From contig JANSLP010000003.1 of the NCBI GenBank assembly GCA_029298735.1, forward strand, positions 367,153-431,152: a stretch of 64,000 bases of DNA, given 5' to 3'. Position 1 is the first letter of the stretch, and every line of letters begins with the position of its first letter. Origin of the DNA: Ophiostoma sp. CBS 140.51 (taxonomy: Eukaryota > Ascomycota > Sordariomycetes > Ophiostomatales > Ophiostomataceae). The notes under the pieces are model-generated. The model ran no database searches. It was given only the letters and a program-made list of their open reading frames with translations, and was not told the DNA's origin. This document shows, in pieces, positions 34,807-47,300 of the stretch. A program made the position numbers and the translations under genes.

Positions 34807-35185
34807 TTGATCTTTTTATTTTGTTTTTGTTTTTGTTTTTGTTTTTGTTTTTGATTTTGATTTTGATTTTGATTTTGATTTTGATGTTTTCTTGGCCTAT
34901 GTTCGTCTTGACCGGATGCAGTGCGTGGCCGCGCTGGTCTCTCCGAGCCAAGCCGCCGTGACGAACAACGCAGGCGCAGATCACGGACTCAACATATTGT
35001 CCGGATAACGGAACACCCCGTGTGGAAAGTACTCAATATGAGTAATATCATATGTACTATGCCGTCCGGAATGCGCGACGACAGACACAAAATTGCAATG
35101 CGGGACCACGATGCTTGAACTCGCAATATTTGCCTGTCAGACGTGTAATTCGCAGTTCCTATCCATCAACTAAGCAAACGGGAAG
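34807..35185 (-). mobile_element. Likely tRNA-derived SINE-like retroposon
   Basis: Read on the minus strand, the element starts at about 35185. It has a polymerase III box A-like word TTGCTTAGTTGATGG (35177-35163) and, about 55 bases on, a box B-like word GAGTTCAAGC (35122-35113). A body of about 230 bases follows, and then an A-rich tail of hexamers, (ATCAAA)n followed by (CAAAAA)n; on the plus strand this tail reads (GTTTTT)5(GATTTT)5 at 34823-34882. The flanks carry a near-identical short duplication: TTGGTAAGTAT at 34796-34806 and TTGGTAGTAT at 35186-35195. A tRNA-like head, a simple-repeat tail and flanking duplications are hallmarks of SINEs mobilised by LINE machinery. The head does not fold into a fully paired tRNA, so it is not a functional tRNA gene. 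Confidence 0.5.
34823..34882 (+). repeat. Hexanucleotide microsatellite (GTTTTT)5(GATTTT)5
   Basis: Ten perfect hexamers of two related kinds follow one another. I interpret the tract as the A-rich tail of the SINE-like element on the minus strand. Confidence 0.9.
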
Positions 35186-38100
35186 TTGGTAGTATGGCAT
35201 GGTGCTTCCTGCCTGCTGCTGTCCGAGCGGAAGAGCAGGACCACGACCCTGGAGCATTGGAGGCTGAAGAGCGCTGGAACAAAGAATCAAACACGACAGT
35301 GCACACGAGAGTGCTTCGTGAACAAGGTACCCTGGAAATGCACCATAGACAAAGACGGCCTTCTAGAATATTGAAAACAATCAAAAGGGTCGCATGAATG
35401 TCACAAAGAGGAGAGGACGCATATCGCCCTTGCTTGCATGGCATATTGCATGAACCGCAGTCAATATTGCAATGATTCAGAATGTTCCCTTTCTGGAAGC
35501 ATCCCGAAGGGCGGTATCGTAGGGCCGCCCGTTGTCGCGTGGCCTGGCCTGGCCTGGCCGAAGTGGCTGACTTAATGACTTAATGGTACGCGTGTAAGTC
35601 AAATCTTAAGCGCCAAGAGGGATGCTAAACGACTTCCGACACTCTGTCTCTGAACCTGGGGTTGGAATGAGGCTTCCTCTGGTTCGAATGTGACCTTTGG
35701 GTAATTTTGTGCCTCATCCCTTTTCATATTCCAGAATGCTTTCAATATCAAATGACGGTCAAGGGCATCGTGACCTCGATGAAAGGGTGATCTGCTCGTG
35801 CGCGTCAAGGGAAGGGATGCCCGGGATGGAGGGGCGGAAGAGATATCACGATGGTCAGCAAGGCAATAAACTTTGGTCAACGACGGCAAGCAACAGCGGA
35901 GTCTAGTCATGACAGACAGCTGGTGGTCGTGGGGTTAAACGTGGTCGGTTGCCGTTGTGGCTTGCCCTTGGGGTTTGTTGAGCTGCTGGTGCACATGGTG
36001 ATGGTTTTTCACCATACCAATTTGTTTTCTCTTGGCTACGAGAAGCTCACCGCATGAAGCATAAGTCGAGCGGGAGTTGAATCAGGAGGCGTTCCATCCG
36101 TGCTCACGAGCGTGCCACGAGGTTGGGCGGTATGTGGAAGTGCAGAAAGATGCAGATGGTCTCGATGTGCAAAACAAAAATAGCGTCGTCCCCGCGATGT
36201 GTTTCCCCGCGTGGTTCTTCTTCTTTTTGCCTCCCCCAGCTTTGCTATTACCTCTAGATATCACTAATCTTGGGCTGTCTTTGAAGATATCTCTGGACCT
36301 TTTGGGCCGTTTTATGGTCAGGAGTGCCACCAAGATGGTCCATGGACGCGCCTAGAACGGTTCATCGATCTTTGTCCTCTACGTGTCTGGTACGGAGTAG
36401 TTTGTTTTCTTTTGCGGTAGTGTGACCCTACTGCCCTATCGTGAACTTGCTGGCTTGATGCGGTGAAATGGAATTATATTGGAGGGCAAGCTGAATGGAA
36501 AGTTATCCACTTCAAGTGTCGAATTAAAGACATGAGGCTGGCAGTCTCGGAGTTTGGTTGCAATAGCTGAGAGATGCGATAGAATTCTTTGTTGTGTGTA
36601 CAGTTGTGAATAGTCATGCTCGTATCGTCGTCAGACGAGCATGTCGTTGTTTAATGGATTTATTTTGGAGGCGCATCTTGAAATTGCATCTGTGCACGAA
36701 TCTGTCGTTTTTTAATGTGCTTTCTTTTCCTCAGTACGTCCACCAAAACAGATCGAATTTGGCAGGAACAACAGCCCCTCTCTCGTCCCTCCTTCCCCCA
36801 GGCGAAGGAGTCAATTGTTTACCCCAGGCCAGTGCGGAGAAAGGGCGAACGACAAAGACTTGGCTTTCACTGGCCAATATTGGCAACAACGTCCGTTCGC
36901 CAGGGGCCGCGACTGCTGAAAGTTGCGCCTTAATGAGGGTCGCTCTTGCCTTGCCCAGCTGCCAAGCCTTCGGGAGGGAAGGGGCGTCTCACACTGCCAA
37001 TGTCTGTTCCTTGGGGGCGCCTTCTCCAAAAAATGAATAAAATACGACCCAAAAATGAGACCACTTAACCACAAAAGCCAAAAGTGTGGTTCGCAGGAAA
37101 AGAAACAAAATGGAAAGTCCATTTGACGAGCTCGTTGCCGAATTCGTACAAGCGCGCTGTAACCCACCATCTCCTTCCTTCCCCGCTGAGAAAGACACCT
37201 TGACTGAGGATTGGGAGTCCTTGTTTTGCAGAAGGCAGTCGCTTCCCGCCCCTCCTTCTCACTTTCTCTCCTTTCCCATTTCTGACTTCTGACTGCCCCA
37301 ACTCACGTCGCCAATGTCTCCGCCAAGTGCCCAGAATGCGCCCAGCATTGCCCAAGCAAAAACAAGGCGTCCAAGACGACCCAAGATGACCAAGGCGACG
37401 GCAGACGGACTGACGCTGTGGCGGACGGCGGACGGGCTGGGCGCAAGAGACAAGCACTCTTGGGAGCGTTTGCGGTGTTTCTTGGGAATTGCTTGAATTG
37501 TCTTGGAAGAGCGATGGCGTTTTTTTTTTGTTTGTTTCTTGGTGAGACCGAAAACTCAAATTTGACGTTCAACAACAGCTGAAGAAAACCCACAGACGTT
37601 GGTTGAACTGCAGACAGTTTGTGCCACGGACACGGGACAGTTATGCAACGGTTTTTGTTGTCTTCTTTGACCTTCTGGAACCATTCGCACTGACACCCTG
37701 GCACAGACTGACGACAATGCTCAATAAGATCAACAATTCAACGTCCATGTCAACAAGGGCATCTGGTCATCAACTGGAGCTGATGGGGGAGGGGGCATTT
37801 CCGCTTTGCTAGCGCTATCCCCAGACTTTTGCAACTCACGATCTCAGGATCCAGGCCAGACACAAAGCAAGATACTGTTGATACCTCACTGGTTGTCTCC
37901 GGGGAAAAGGTTGTTTAGTTTGTCCTCTTTCCCCGTATTTCAATACAGTAGTTTGTGGCTCTTGTCGTCAGTAGTCTGGAGATATCTGGAGACTCTGGAG
38001 TCAGTAGTCTCTTTTTTCTCCTCGTTTTCTCCGGACTCGTGTTTTTAAATTTTTTTTTCTTACAATTCTCCATTCGCCACCCCTCCGCACTTTTGTTTCT

Positions 38101-40141
38101 GGAGGTGCACATATTTTTGCAGTGAAAGATAAGATTCTCAGAATGGTGTGTTTACTACGGCCTCGCTTCTCGTGAAGCGTCGAAATATCCTCACATCCAG
38201 CCACTCGGGTGCGGGGAACGAAAGGAAAAGAAAACGCGCGACCATACCGTGTGCATCGTCTGACCACAATTTATCCTGCTGCCACGCCTGGCTTCCCATT
38301 CACAAAAGATCGTCGCTTTTCCCCCCTCACACACACACACATCCAACGCACAACGAGCAGAATCCCAGCCCAGAGCCATGGAAACCCACGTCCTTGTTGC
38401 ACCATCACGCAGCACACTACGGAGAATGAATAACGAGAAGCGACCGTTCCTTGTCGCCCACGTTTTTTTTCGTCTGTCGTCTCACGTGGCTTCTTTCTTC
38501 CATCACGTTTTCTTTTCCCGGCCATCCCTCCCCCCATCCTTCCGCCTCCTCTGTTTGGGACACACGCATGTGCACATGTGCTCCGACGACACTAGTATTT
38601 TTGGCTCATCCTGTTCGAGAGCGGCTTCGTATATCCCGGCCAGCGGAACTTGTGCAGGGAGGATGAGGATGACCTCGATGACCAAGAGAAACACACTCGC
38701 AAATCCGAGATGCATGCCGCCCGGTTTATGTTCACACTAATGTTTTGCCACGAGGAAGGTGCTTGTCAGCTTTGTTATTCTCCCTGGTCGCCACGGCGCG
38801 CCGTTTGTTTCCTCTTGTACCGCACCTCTTTCGTGAGACGGCGTTGATGGACGAATCGGATTACCGGGTTCCCGGAATACTTTGTGCCAGGAAGAGAAAA
38901 CTGGAGCACATTCAGAACATCGGACACATGCAGCAAGCGGAGGCTGCATGAAGAAAAACGTGTACGTACAACACATGCATAACGCATGCAGTCATCCTGG
39001 TTTTTGTTTCTTGGGACATGATTTTTTTCTTTCTTTTTCTCGTCTCTCTTGGCCATTGTCCAAGTTGATTCCTTTTTGGTCAACTTACCCCTCAGTTGTC
39101 TAGACCAATGCGGCGTCCACCTCGTGGCCAAGAGTGTGCCATGTTTACAAACGGTGCATATTTACTTGTACAAGAAAGGATGTGCATCTCGCGTTCTCCA
39201 TTGTCACCGATATTGAAGCGAGATGCATCTTTTCCGTACGGCGAAATTGTCATGTTCTGCCAGGACATGATTCACTGGAGCGGATAGACTTCACCGAGCA
39301 AGAGTACGAATACGGAAATGGGTCACGTCGCCGACAATTTTGTCGAAATGGTGATCCGGTCGCAAGGTAGTTTTGAGCTTGCCAAGATAACGTACTCGTA
39401 ACGAGATATCGAAGGGGGAGAAAAAGGATTCAAACGCCTGACTGTTCTTCCGCTCTCATCACGGGCCTCGTCTTTGAATCCCATTTTTGTCTAGGGCATT
39501 GCGTGGTCCCTTGATTGATTTTAAAAAATCGGAAAATATTTTGATTTTCATATTGAGAGAGGCCCGTCGACAATGGTCTGGCCGCTTTACTCTGTCCGAG
39601 CGTGTTCTTTTTTATTTGGTCTTTTTTTGTCGTCTTCATCCTTTCCACCCTTTTTGCGTCCTTCATCGCAACCTCGTCTCCAGTATTGATTTTCGTCCCT
39701 ATTTGATGCCGGTGCGGATTATCTCACGGACATAACCAAAATACGACGTTCGAATTAATTGAAGGGAACTGTGACCATGCCGTTTTGTCTCCGAGGCCTG
39801 CAATAACCGGACAAAAAAGCACCATGCCCTTCATGGTCCCCTGTCTTGCCTGTCTCGCTCTCGCAATGCACAGCAAAATGCACGCAGACGGAACAGCACA
39901 GACGTGGCCCCCAAGCCAATCTGCCGCTGCAGAACCAACAGAATTTGCACTTTGTGGAAGCAGCTTTACGTTTTGCAGAAGCCCGCAGAAGCCAAAAACG
40001 AGAAATATCACAATACGACTCTGGAGAATACCACCCTGGTTTATTCTTTTATTTTATTTTTACTTTCTCTCCCACCCTTGCCGACGTTGCAGCGCATTGT
40101 CCATTGTTCGCCATTGGAATCACCCACCATACGACACTCTT

Positions 40142-40183
40142 TCGACACTTGCAGTCTTGAAATCGACACTTGCAGTCTTGAAA
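40142..40183 (+). repeat. Perfect 21-bp tandem duplication
   Basis: Two identical adjacent 21-base copies begin TCGACACTTGCAG and end GTCTTGAAA, at 40142-40162 and 40163-40183. No gene is associated. Confidence 0.9.
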
Positions 40184-42149
40184 GAGCCAACAGAACAAAC
40201 ACAACCAACAGACCGGCCGATTGGCGACAAACAATCAAACGGCTTCTGAGGCCACTCGGGCCACCCATTGTTGCCCCTGCTATTACATCCACCACGAAGA
40301 GGTTACCCTTTCCTCTATTTCGTAACCATTGTGTAATTGCCTTTCTGTGAGAGTGTAATTGCCATATGAAGGGTATCAGCAGTCCGACGTAATACTGTTA
40401 CAGCTCAGCAGCTCAGTTTTCAGTGCGGCCTTGGCAGCAAGTACTGGTACTCGCAACAAGTATCGCCCCCAAAGAGACCCAGAGACACATAAACCCCAGG
40501 GATCTTCTCCAACGCCTCTTTCAAGCAGGCACCTCAATGAGGCAAGGAATCGGCAGCACACCTTTCCTTCTTTTGGGTTAATCTGCTACTGATGCACTAG
40601 TGATTCAGCAACTCAACCCCCCGGGGACCCGTTTTCCGACAGACCGTTTTGATTTGCTTTTTTGACTGGAGTGCCTGTCTTGCCCTGGCAGTTGCCACTG
40701 TCAGGGTTTGGTTCGCTGTAAGACAGAAAGACAGAAAGGCGGTAATAAACAGTCTGTTTGACTACGGAGGGTGCCGTTGGCAGGTCCGGCCTTTCCTAAG
40801 GCCTTTTCTTTTAGACTCTTCTTTTTAGGGCCTTTCTTTCGCCCGTTCAAAACGCGGAGAATGCTTTTCCTCCCCACAAACGCCTTAAGAAACGAAGCCA
40901 AAACCAAAAAAGAGCGCGGGTGCCCCGGATTCAACTAGCAGAGAGGGGGAAACAGAAGGATGAGAGCCAAAAGAAAGTGCACCAGTGCGTAGTTTGGATG
41001 GGGAAGATGAAAAAAGAGGCCCTAAAACACTTTTCACGGTGTCAACGAGTCAGTGGAAGTGGACAAGCGGGCGAAGGAAGCGCGACGCGACGGCCCTAAA
41101 ACTCAGTGTCAGGCCAGTCTCCAAGACCCAGGCCCCAGAAGGGCCAGTGTGCCGCCAGCCCCGGGGCTCAGCGGAGGAGACTTTATGCCCACCTATGTCC
41201 GCTACCTACAGGTGGACAGATAAGGGGAGCCAGGCGGAAACAAGAGAGAAACAGGAGAATACAGTAGGGCCCTGCCAGCAGAGATAAAGGGAGGAGCATC
41301 AAGGAAGGAAGGAGCAAAAAGGGTGGCAAGCTAATGATTAGGACTAATGATTGTGTGGAGGATGCGCGCAAGCTCCAGGGCCTGTCGGAGGCTGTTGAGG
41401 CGTCTTCGGGGGCTCAGGAGGGTCTGGGGGAGGAGCCAGCACAGCGGACGGCGTACCACTCCCTGTCCAAGCTCGACAAGCTCCGTCCAGAGAGGCACCA
41501 CAAAAACGGGCGAAGGAGCTGCCCGGAAAGGAACAGGAAGGAAGAAAGTGGAACAGGGGCATTCAGGGAAGAGGGAAGGGGCAGGGGTGAGAGAGCCAGA
41601 GAGAGACTCAAAAGCACGCCAAATCCAGAAAGAGCAAGGGACAGCACCAGGAGAGGAGACACACCAAAAGGGAAAAGAGGGGACGCTAGGGCGACGGAAA
41701 AGAACCACAAGGGTTGCGTTGCAGCGCCGGAGGAATAAAAGTGGAGGTGGCTTTTGGAGAGTGGGACACTCTCTTTTCTTCCCATTCTTACACCCTCCAC
41801 CTCCAAGCTGCCAGCGCGCACGCCTCCCCGAAAGAAAGCATCCCCCAATACACATGTCGCAGTGAGATTGAGATTGCGAGGCCAGGCCCCTGTCGTGCTG
41901 CCTTTTTTCTCTGCTTCTGTGCCTTCTTTGGGCTTGCTGCCGCCGCGAATCCACGTCCCGTCCACGTTTTCCTGGTGGCGAGATTTCGCGACGAAGGACG
42001 AAAGAAGCAAAAGAACAACGGCCGAGGGGGGGTGACAGACAAGCAAGACACGCTCAAAGACACAGACTCCTCTGGCCAGGGCCCTGGGTCGCCGCCTTGC
42101 TCGTCGTCCACGGCTTCCTCGTTTCTGTCCCTTCTGCATATAAGACTAG

Positions 42150-42444
42150 GCTGATCTTTCTTCTTTCTGATCATCCTGTCTCTTCTTCGTTTTTCCTGTT
42201 TGGATTCTTCTCTCGCGTCTTTTTCTTCTTTTTCTTACTCTTCACTTTCGACGACCTGTGAAAGCCAGACGACTACCCAACTTGGAAAAAGATCCCAGAA
42301 GGAACCAAGAAGACAAGATTCTTTAAAAATCTTATCTTCCCCCTTCTCTCTTTTTCACACTTCCACTCTTTTGAATTTCTTCTCTTCTTCGTCGAACCTC
42401 TTTAATCCTTTTTTTCCTTCCTCCCCTTCCCCCAACCGCCCATC
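42150..42444 (+). promoter_or_regulatory. Pyrimidine-rich leader of the MFS gene
   Basis: Almost 300 bases of T/C-rich sequence (many TTCTTC and CTCTTC words) run up to the ATG at 42445. In filamentous ascomycetes such tracts commonly mark core promoters and 5' leaders of well-expressed genes. I could not place a transcription start. Confidence 0.5.
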
Positions 42445-44346
42445 ATGAGCGACACTGCCACCGGCGAGGCCGGCCTCGAGAACGGCGAGAAGCAGGAGTT
42501 CCACCAAGTCAGCACCCTGAACACCGATAGCGACACAGAGGCTGTCGCCGCCCGTGGTGTCGAGGCCGACAACATCCCCGCCGGCTACTGGTGGTCGTTC
42601 CGTTTCCTCGGTACCTTCTCCAGTATCGTGCTGCTTGCCGCCTCACTCTTCGTCAACTTCAACCTTCCTGTATGTGCAACCCTGAAAAAATATGTGCAGC
42701 TTGAATTCTCGCGAACATCGTGTCGCGATATATGATATCGAGCAGACTTCTAATCTCTAACCCAACAGGCCTCCGCCATCACCGTCATCAATGAGGATCT
42801 CGGCTACAACCCCGCCTACATCTGGATCAGCGATGCCTCCACCGTCGTTACCTGTATCGGTCTGCTCATCGTCGGCCGTCTGTCTGACATTGTCGGCCGT
42901 CGTTACTTCCTCATCGGTGGCCAGGTCTTCGGTGTTGTTGGCTCGGCCATTTGCGCCAAGGCCACGTCCATCAACATGCTGATTGCCGGTGCCACCATCT
43001 ACGGTGTGGCCACGACGACTCAGCTGACCTTCCCCTTTGTCGTTCACGAGATTGTGCCCAACAAGCACAGAGGTATTGCCCAGGCCGTCATCACGGCCCT
43101 GGTCACCCCCTTCGCCGGCTTCGGTTCCATCATCGCCCGTGAGCTCATCGAGTACAGCTCCTTCGGCTGGCGCTGGTGCTACATGATCAACGTCATCTTC
43201 AACGCCGTCACCCTCGTCCTGCTCGTCTTCTGCTACTTCCCGCCTACCCTGACCCAGCTGCACACCAAGCTCACCTGGAAGACTGAGCTGAAGAAGCTCG
43301 ACTACGGCGGAATGCTCATCTTCACCGCCATTTCCGTTCTTATTCTGGTTGCCCTTAACTGGGGTGGCAGCACTTACCCCTGGACCGACGCCCACGTTCT
43401 CGGCCCCCTCATTGTCGGCAGCGTCCTCGTCCCCGTCTTTGCCCTCTACGAGACCTACATGCCACTTGAGCAGCCTATCCTGCCCGTCAAGCTGCTTAAG
43501 AACCGCGCCTACATTGCCATTGTTATTGTCGCCTGCATTGGCCAGATGGCCTACTTCGCCCTTGCCATTCTGTGGCCCGAGCAGATCTCGTACCTGTACA
43601 GCACCGACAACATCACCATCGGCTGGATGTCCCTCACCTCTGGTCTGGCCCTGATTGTCGGTGAGGTTATCTTCGGTGTCCTCATGAAGCCCATTGGCCA
43701 CACCCGTATCCAGCTCATCGTCTCGACCTGCACGCTTTTTGTCTTCTTGGCTGCCCTCGGTGGCACCACCCACAAGAGCCAGAACTACGCCCTGGTCTTC
43801 ACCACCATGGCCGGTTTCTTCTCGGGCTGGCTCGACATTGTCACTTCGGTCGCCAACGGTCTTGTCAACGAGCCCGGTGACCTGGGTCTGGCCAACGGTT
43901 TCCTGGGTTCCATGAAGCAGCTGGTCGGTACCATTGCCGTCTCGATTTACGTTGCCATTCTGTCCAACCGCTTTGAGGTCAACTACCCCAAGGATGTCAC
44001 CGCCGCTGCCCTGGCTGCCGGTCTTCCCGAGTCCTCGCTTACTGCCGCCTTTGCTGCCCTGACTAACGGCACTGAGGCCGCCCTCGACGCCGTCCCCGGT
44101 ATGACCCCGGCCATTGAGCTGGCCCTCGCCCAGGGCACCAAGGACGCCTGGGCCTCGACTTTCACGACTGTCTACTACTCGTCGCTGGCGTTCACTGGTG
44201 TCGCCATCATTGCCGCCTGCTTCAGCTCCGATATTGACCAGTACATGACCAGCTACGTCTCGCGTCGTCTGGCTGGTACCCAGGCCATGGACGTCCCCGC
44301 CGAGCTGACCATGAAGAACGGTCACCTGTCGGACGAGGACCGGTAA
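42445..44346 (+). CDS. MFS transporter, TRI12 / siderophore-efflux-like
   Basis: Two exons, 42445-42669 and 42769-44346, are joined across a 99-base phase 0 intron (GTATGT...CCAACAG) to give 600 residues. A short acidic N terminus precedes about 14 predicted membrane segments. The motif A region reads LLIVGRLSDIVGRRYFLIGG between segments 2 and 3. Further family-like stretches are PNKHRGIAQAVITALVTPFA, GWRWCYMINVIF, and WPEQISYLYSTDN in the second half. This matches the 14-span DHA2/TRI12 group of drug and metabolite:proton antiporters, whose members export trichothecenes or move siderophores at the plasma membrane. The substrate cannot be told from sequence. No biosynthetic cluster genes are adjacent, so a general efflux or siderophore role is as likely as toxin export. 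Codon use is strongly biased to C/T-ending codons, and with the leader it suggests high expression. Confidence 0.92.
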
Positions 44347-47300
44347 ACGACTTGTTTGCTTTCGTTCAAATTTTTGGTCCTTTTTTGGTTTATCACGTTA
44401 TTGATGAAACGAACTCGTTTTGTTTTTCATTGCTTTCCGGCCTTTGTGTGTGACGTTCTTCTTTTGGTCTGCCACCGCGCGCATTTCCTTGTTTATTTTT
44501 GGGCTCACATCTTTCTGTCTCTACCAGTATATATCATTTTGCACAATCATTTTTTCTCATTTTTTCTTGTTGGATAAAAATTTATACCGTCGGTCAAACT
44601 CTACTTTTTGTGTGCTTGGATAAGAAAAGCAATGAAAATAAGAGTGTTGAAAACCGCAAGTACCTAGCTTTAATCTCTTTTCATTTTCTTTATACCCTTT
44701 TTTCTCACATAAAAGGTATCATGACATATAAAGTTTGTCCAACTCGTCTTAACAGTCCTTTTTTGCGTTTTTGTTTTTGTCGGTGCGATACATTGCTGTA
44801 CCACGATGATGTTCAATTATTGGCATAAAGCCTTCACGGAGAAAAAGCCGTTTCCTCGTCCCTTAATGGTCCAACCTGAAATGGAAGAAGAATAAGAGAA
44901 CACAAAGTGGGGCCTACAAAAGAAACAGAAGAGGGAAAGAACGATGAGCAGGGGTGGTGGAGCCCGGCGCCGGCCTTGTGCGAACAGCGAGAAAGGCTTG
45001 TATTCGTAATGTTCAGGAAGGAAAGCCCGACCAGGCAAAGCCAAGGCGAATACGCCGTATGTTAAATGGTAGCAAAAAACAGAGAACAAGATGCGTACTT
45101 CGGAAGACGAAAGAAGGAGCAACTTGAAAATCACCCGAGAAGGAAGGTACGACACAACGATCGCGCAGAACAGGGGCCGAATGGCGATTGGGAAAACCGG
45201 TCCATGGAAGGAGGAGATAAAAAAAGATGGACCCAATAACACCAGCAAATCAAATGAAACAGGAGGGGCGAAAGAAAGGGAAAATCTCGAAAATCTCAAA
45301 ACATCAATCAATGATCGACAAACACCGCAAGAGCTGAGAAACGAGACCCAGGAAAAACACTAAAAGTCTGCACATCCCGACCGGCGTATTCGGGGGGCCA
45401 TATCTATCCGTTGTTAACTTTCTCTGACTGTAGGGTTTGTCTCGTCCGACGCTATCCTTTCTGTCTTGTTTCCATATTCAAACGCAAAACTTTAGCAAAG
45501 CTTGCGATCTCGTCTCTTTCGATGGCAATTCGCTGCGATAGCGACATGTGTTGCCTTCCATGTGGAGGAAATAAAGTCGCGAAACTTTGAAAATCTCACC
45601 TGCAGCAAAAAAGCAGGCGGTTTTTGCACGCTGGACTGGACATGGCGTGAGATGCAGGGGATCGTCGCTCGCCACGCTTTTAGTCCATGGTCCGTCGGGG
45701 CTCCCCTTGCACCCCCTTGTTCAGGGCCGATCTTCACTCGAATGTATCGGTACATTGGATCATTCGAGTACGAAACCCAATGGACATACGTCGTACTTGG
45801 TACTTGTTTATCTCAAGATGCGTTGCTACGGGAAAACACATTTAGCAGATTTCTAGCCAAGACCGACGATAAAAAGAAGAAAAGATAAAATAGGTGTTCG
45901 GCCACGAGCATTTCCCCGAGATATGAAGAAAAACTCATCCAGTGCCAACAATTGCATCACACAATTGCTGTTCGGCGTCGTGTGCAAATCGTGTGAGCTT
46001 TTTACAAGACAAAGGCATGGGCAAAGAAGTCCGGGAGAATATTTACACTAGATATCGAATAGTCAGCACGAAGATGTTTCAAAGCAAGGATTTGAAGCAA
46101 TCCATTGCTGCTATTGGACGATATATACATGAGAGGCTTTGTGTCCTTGTAACTCCTTTTGATACAAAATACTTTGGAGATGATCGCTGGCCACGTTTTG
46201 ACACATTCTTCGGGTCACCACGCATTCTTACTTGTACAATTATGCTCTTCTGCTTTGTTCTATGATCGACAGACGCTCTTTCCATCTTTCGGTATTCTCG
46301 TTTCTGCTCTTTTTTCCTCTGGCTATATGGAACATCGATGTCGCTGGCACCGGTGAGCGAAACGTGTGGTGATGGTAAGAGCTTGCGGAGTATTGTTCCA
46401 ACTTCGTAAAAATGAAAAGCTCGATGTATTTCGTTGACCGGTCTTGTGCACGATGACAAGAGTTTGTTCTTTTCCATTACATCCGCCGATCTCGGTCGCA
46501 TCCCGCCTCCCACGGTTTCCCGCTTCCCGCTACCATGCCGTGAAAACGTACAGAGTATGGGTGCCAAACCGAGGGACGATATGGGGCGCGTCGATGTATC
46601 TGCCGCGATACGCGACAGCAACAAAAAAGACAGTGGCGATCCGTTTCGACATTTATTTCTTTGGGTTTTCTTCTGCACTCTCTGCTCCTTCTGCATGCCC
46701 TACACCCTCTCCGCGGATCCCTTCCGTTGGTGTCCAGATGCATTCAAGAGAGGTGCATCGCGTCTCCCAACTCCACCTTGGCCGATGCAACCTCACTGAA
46801 GACCACTTGGCCTTTGCTGGGACAACGCACGGGGACTCGCTGCAACGCTAACACTTGTCAACAAGAGTCATGAACACACAACTTCCAGAGATTGAATGCG
46901 ATGCAGTACTAAGAATTTCATATCTTCCCTTTCACCTTCCGTCTTTCTTTCTCTCCTTTTTTATTCAGGTCTTTATTTATCACATCGGTGTGGGTATTGT
47001 GGCGCACCACCCGTTCGTCAGGCAGTGCGCCTTCTTTTGCATAGTTTCCTGGCGCCCGTTCCTGTCGACAATTGGTGTCTGTCTTCTTGGGCAAATTCTC
47101 ACGGTATTGCCATTTTGGTAGTGCTCAGTAGCTCTCGTCGAACAAAAACATCGTATCTCTGCATTTTGCGCCACTTTATAATCGTATTGGACCGTGCTCT
47201 ATTTTGTGACGATAAACTTTGTTTCCACTTTCTCACGAACTATCTATTATGCTCGTTGGTTTTTCCTCTTATCCGCTCCGTTTCCTCCGTTCCAAACCCG

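Larger units (their letters stand above)
35196..42444. other. 7.2-kb spacer without recognisable genes
   Basis: Open frames are short, overlap on both strands and lack motifs. Contents include a perfect 21-base tandem duplication (40142-40183), a (CA)n run near 38329-38341, T runs near 37511 and 38047, and a purine-rich block (about 41280-41740) whose complement reads as a long frame only because of its base bias. The last ~300 bases are the T/C-rich leader of the MFS gene. Confidence 0.5.

Noticed and set aside
39424..39445. GGATTCAAAC word suggesting a tRNA
   Set aside because: No pairing arms or box A partner could be found.
41414..42139. 241-codon minus frame
   Set aside because: It arises from a purine-rich block on the plus strand; low-complexity Ser/Leu/Pro content, no family.
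42757..44325. Long minus-strand frame (522 codons) opposite the MFS transporter
   Set aside because: It mirrors the C-rich third positions of the transporter on the other strand, is Gly/Asp/Glu-biased, has no motifs, and overlaps a well-supported gene.
45942..46265. 107-codon plus frame with protein-like centre
   Set aside because: Short, no leader, no motif and unbiased codons; insufficient to call a gene.
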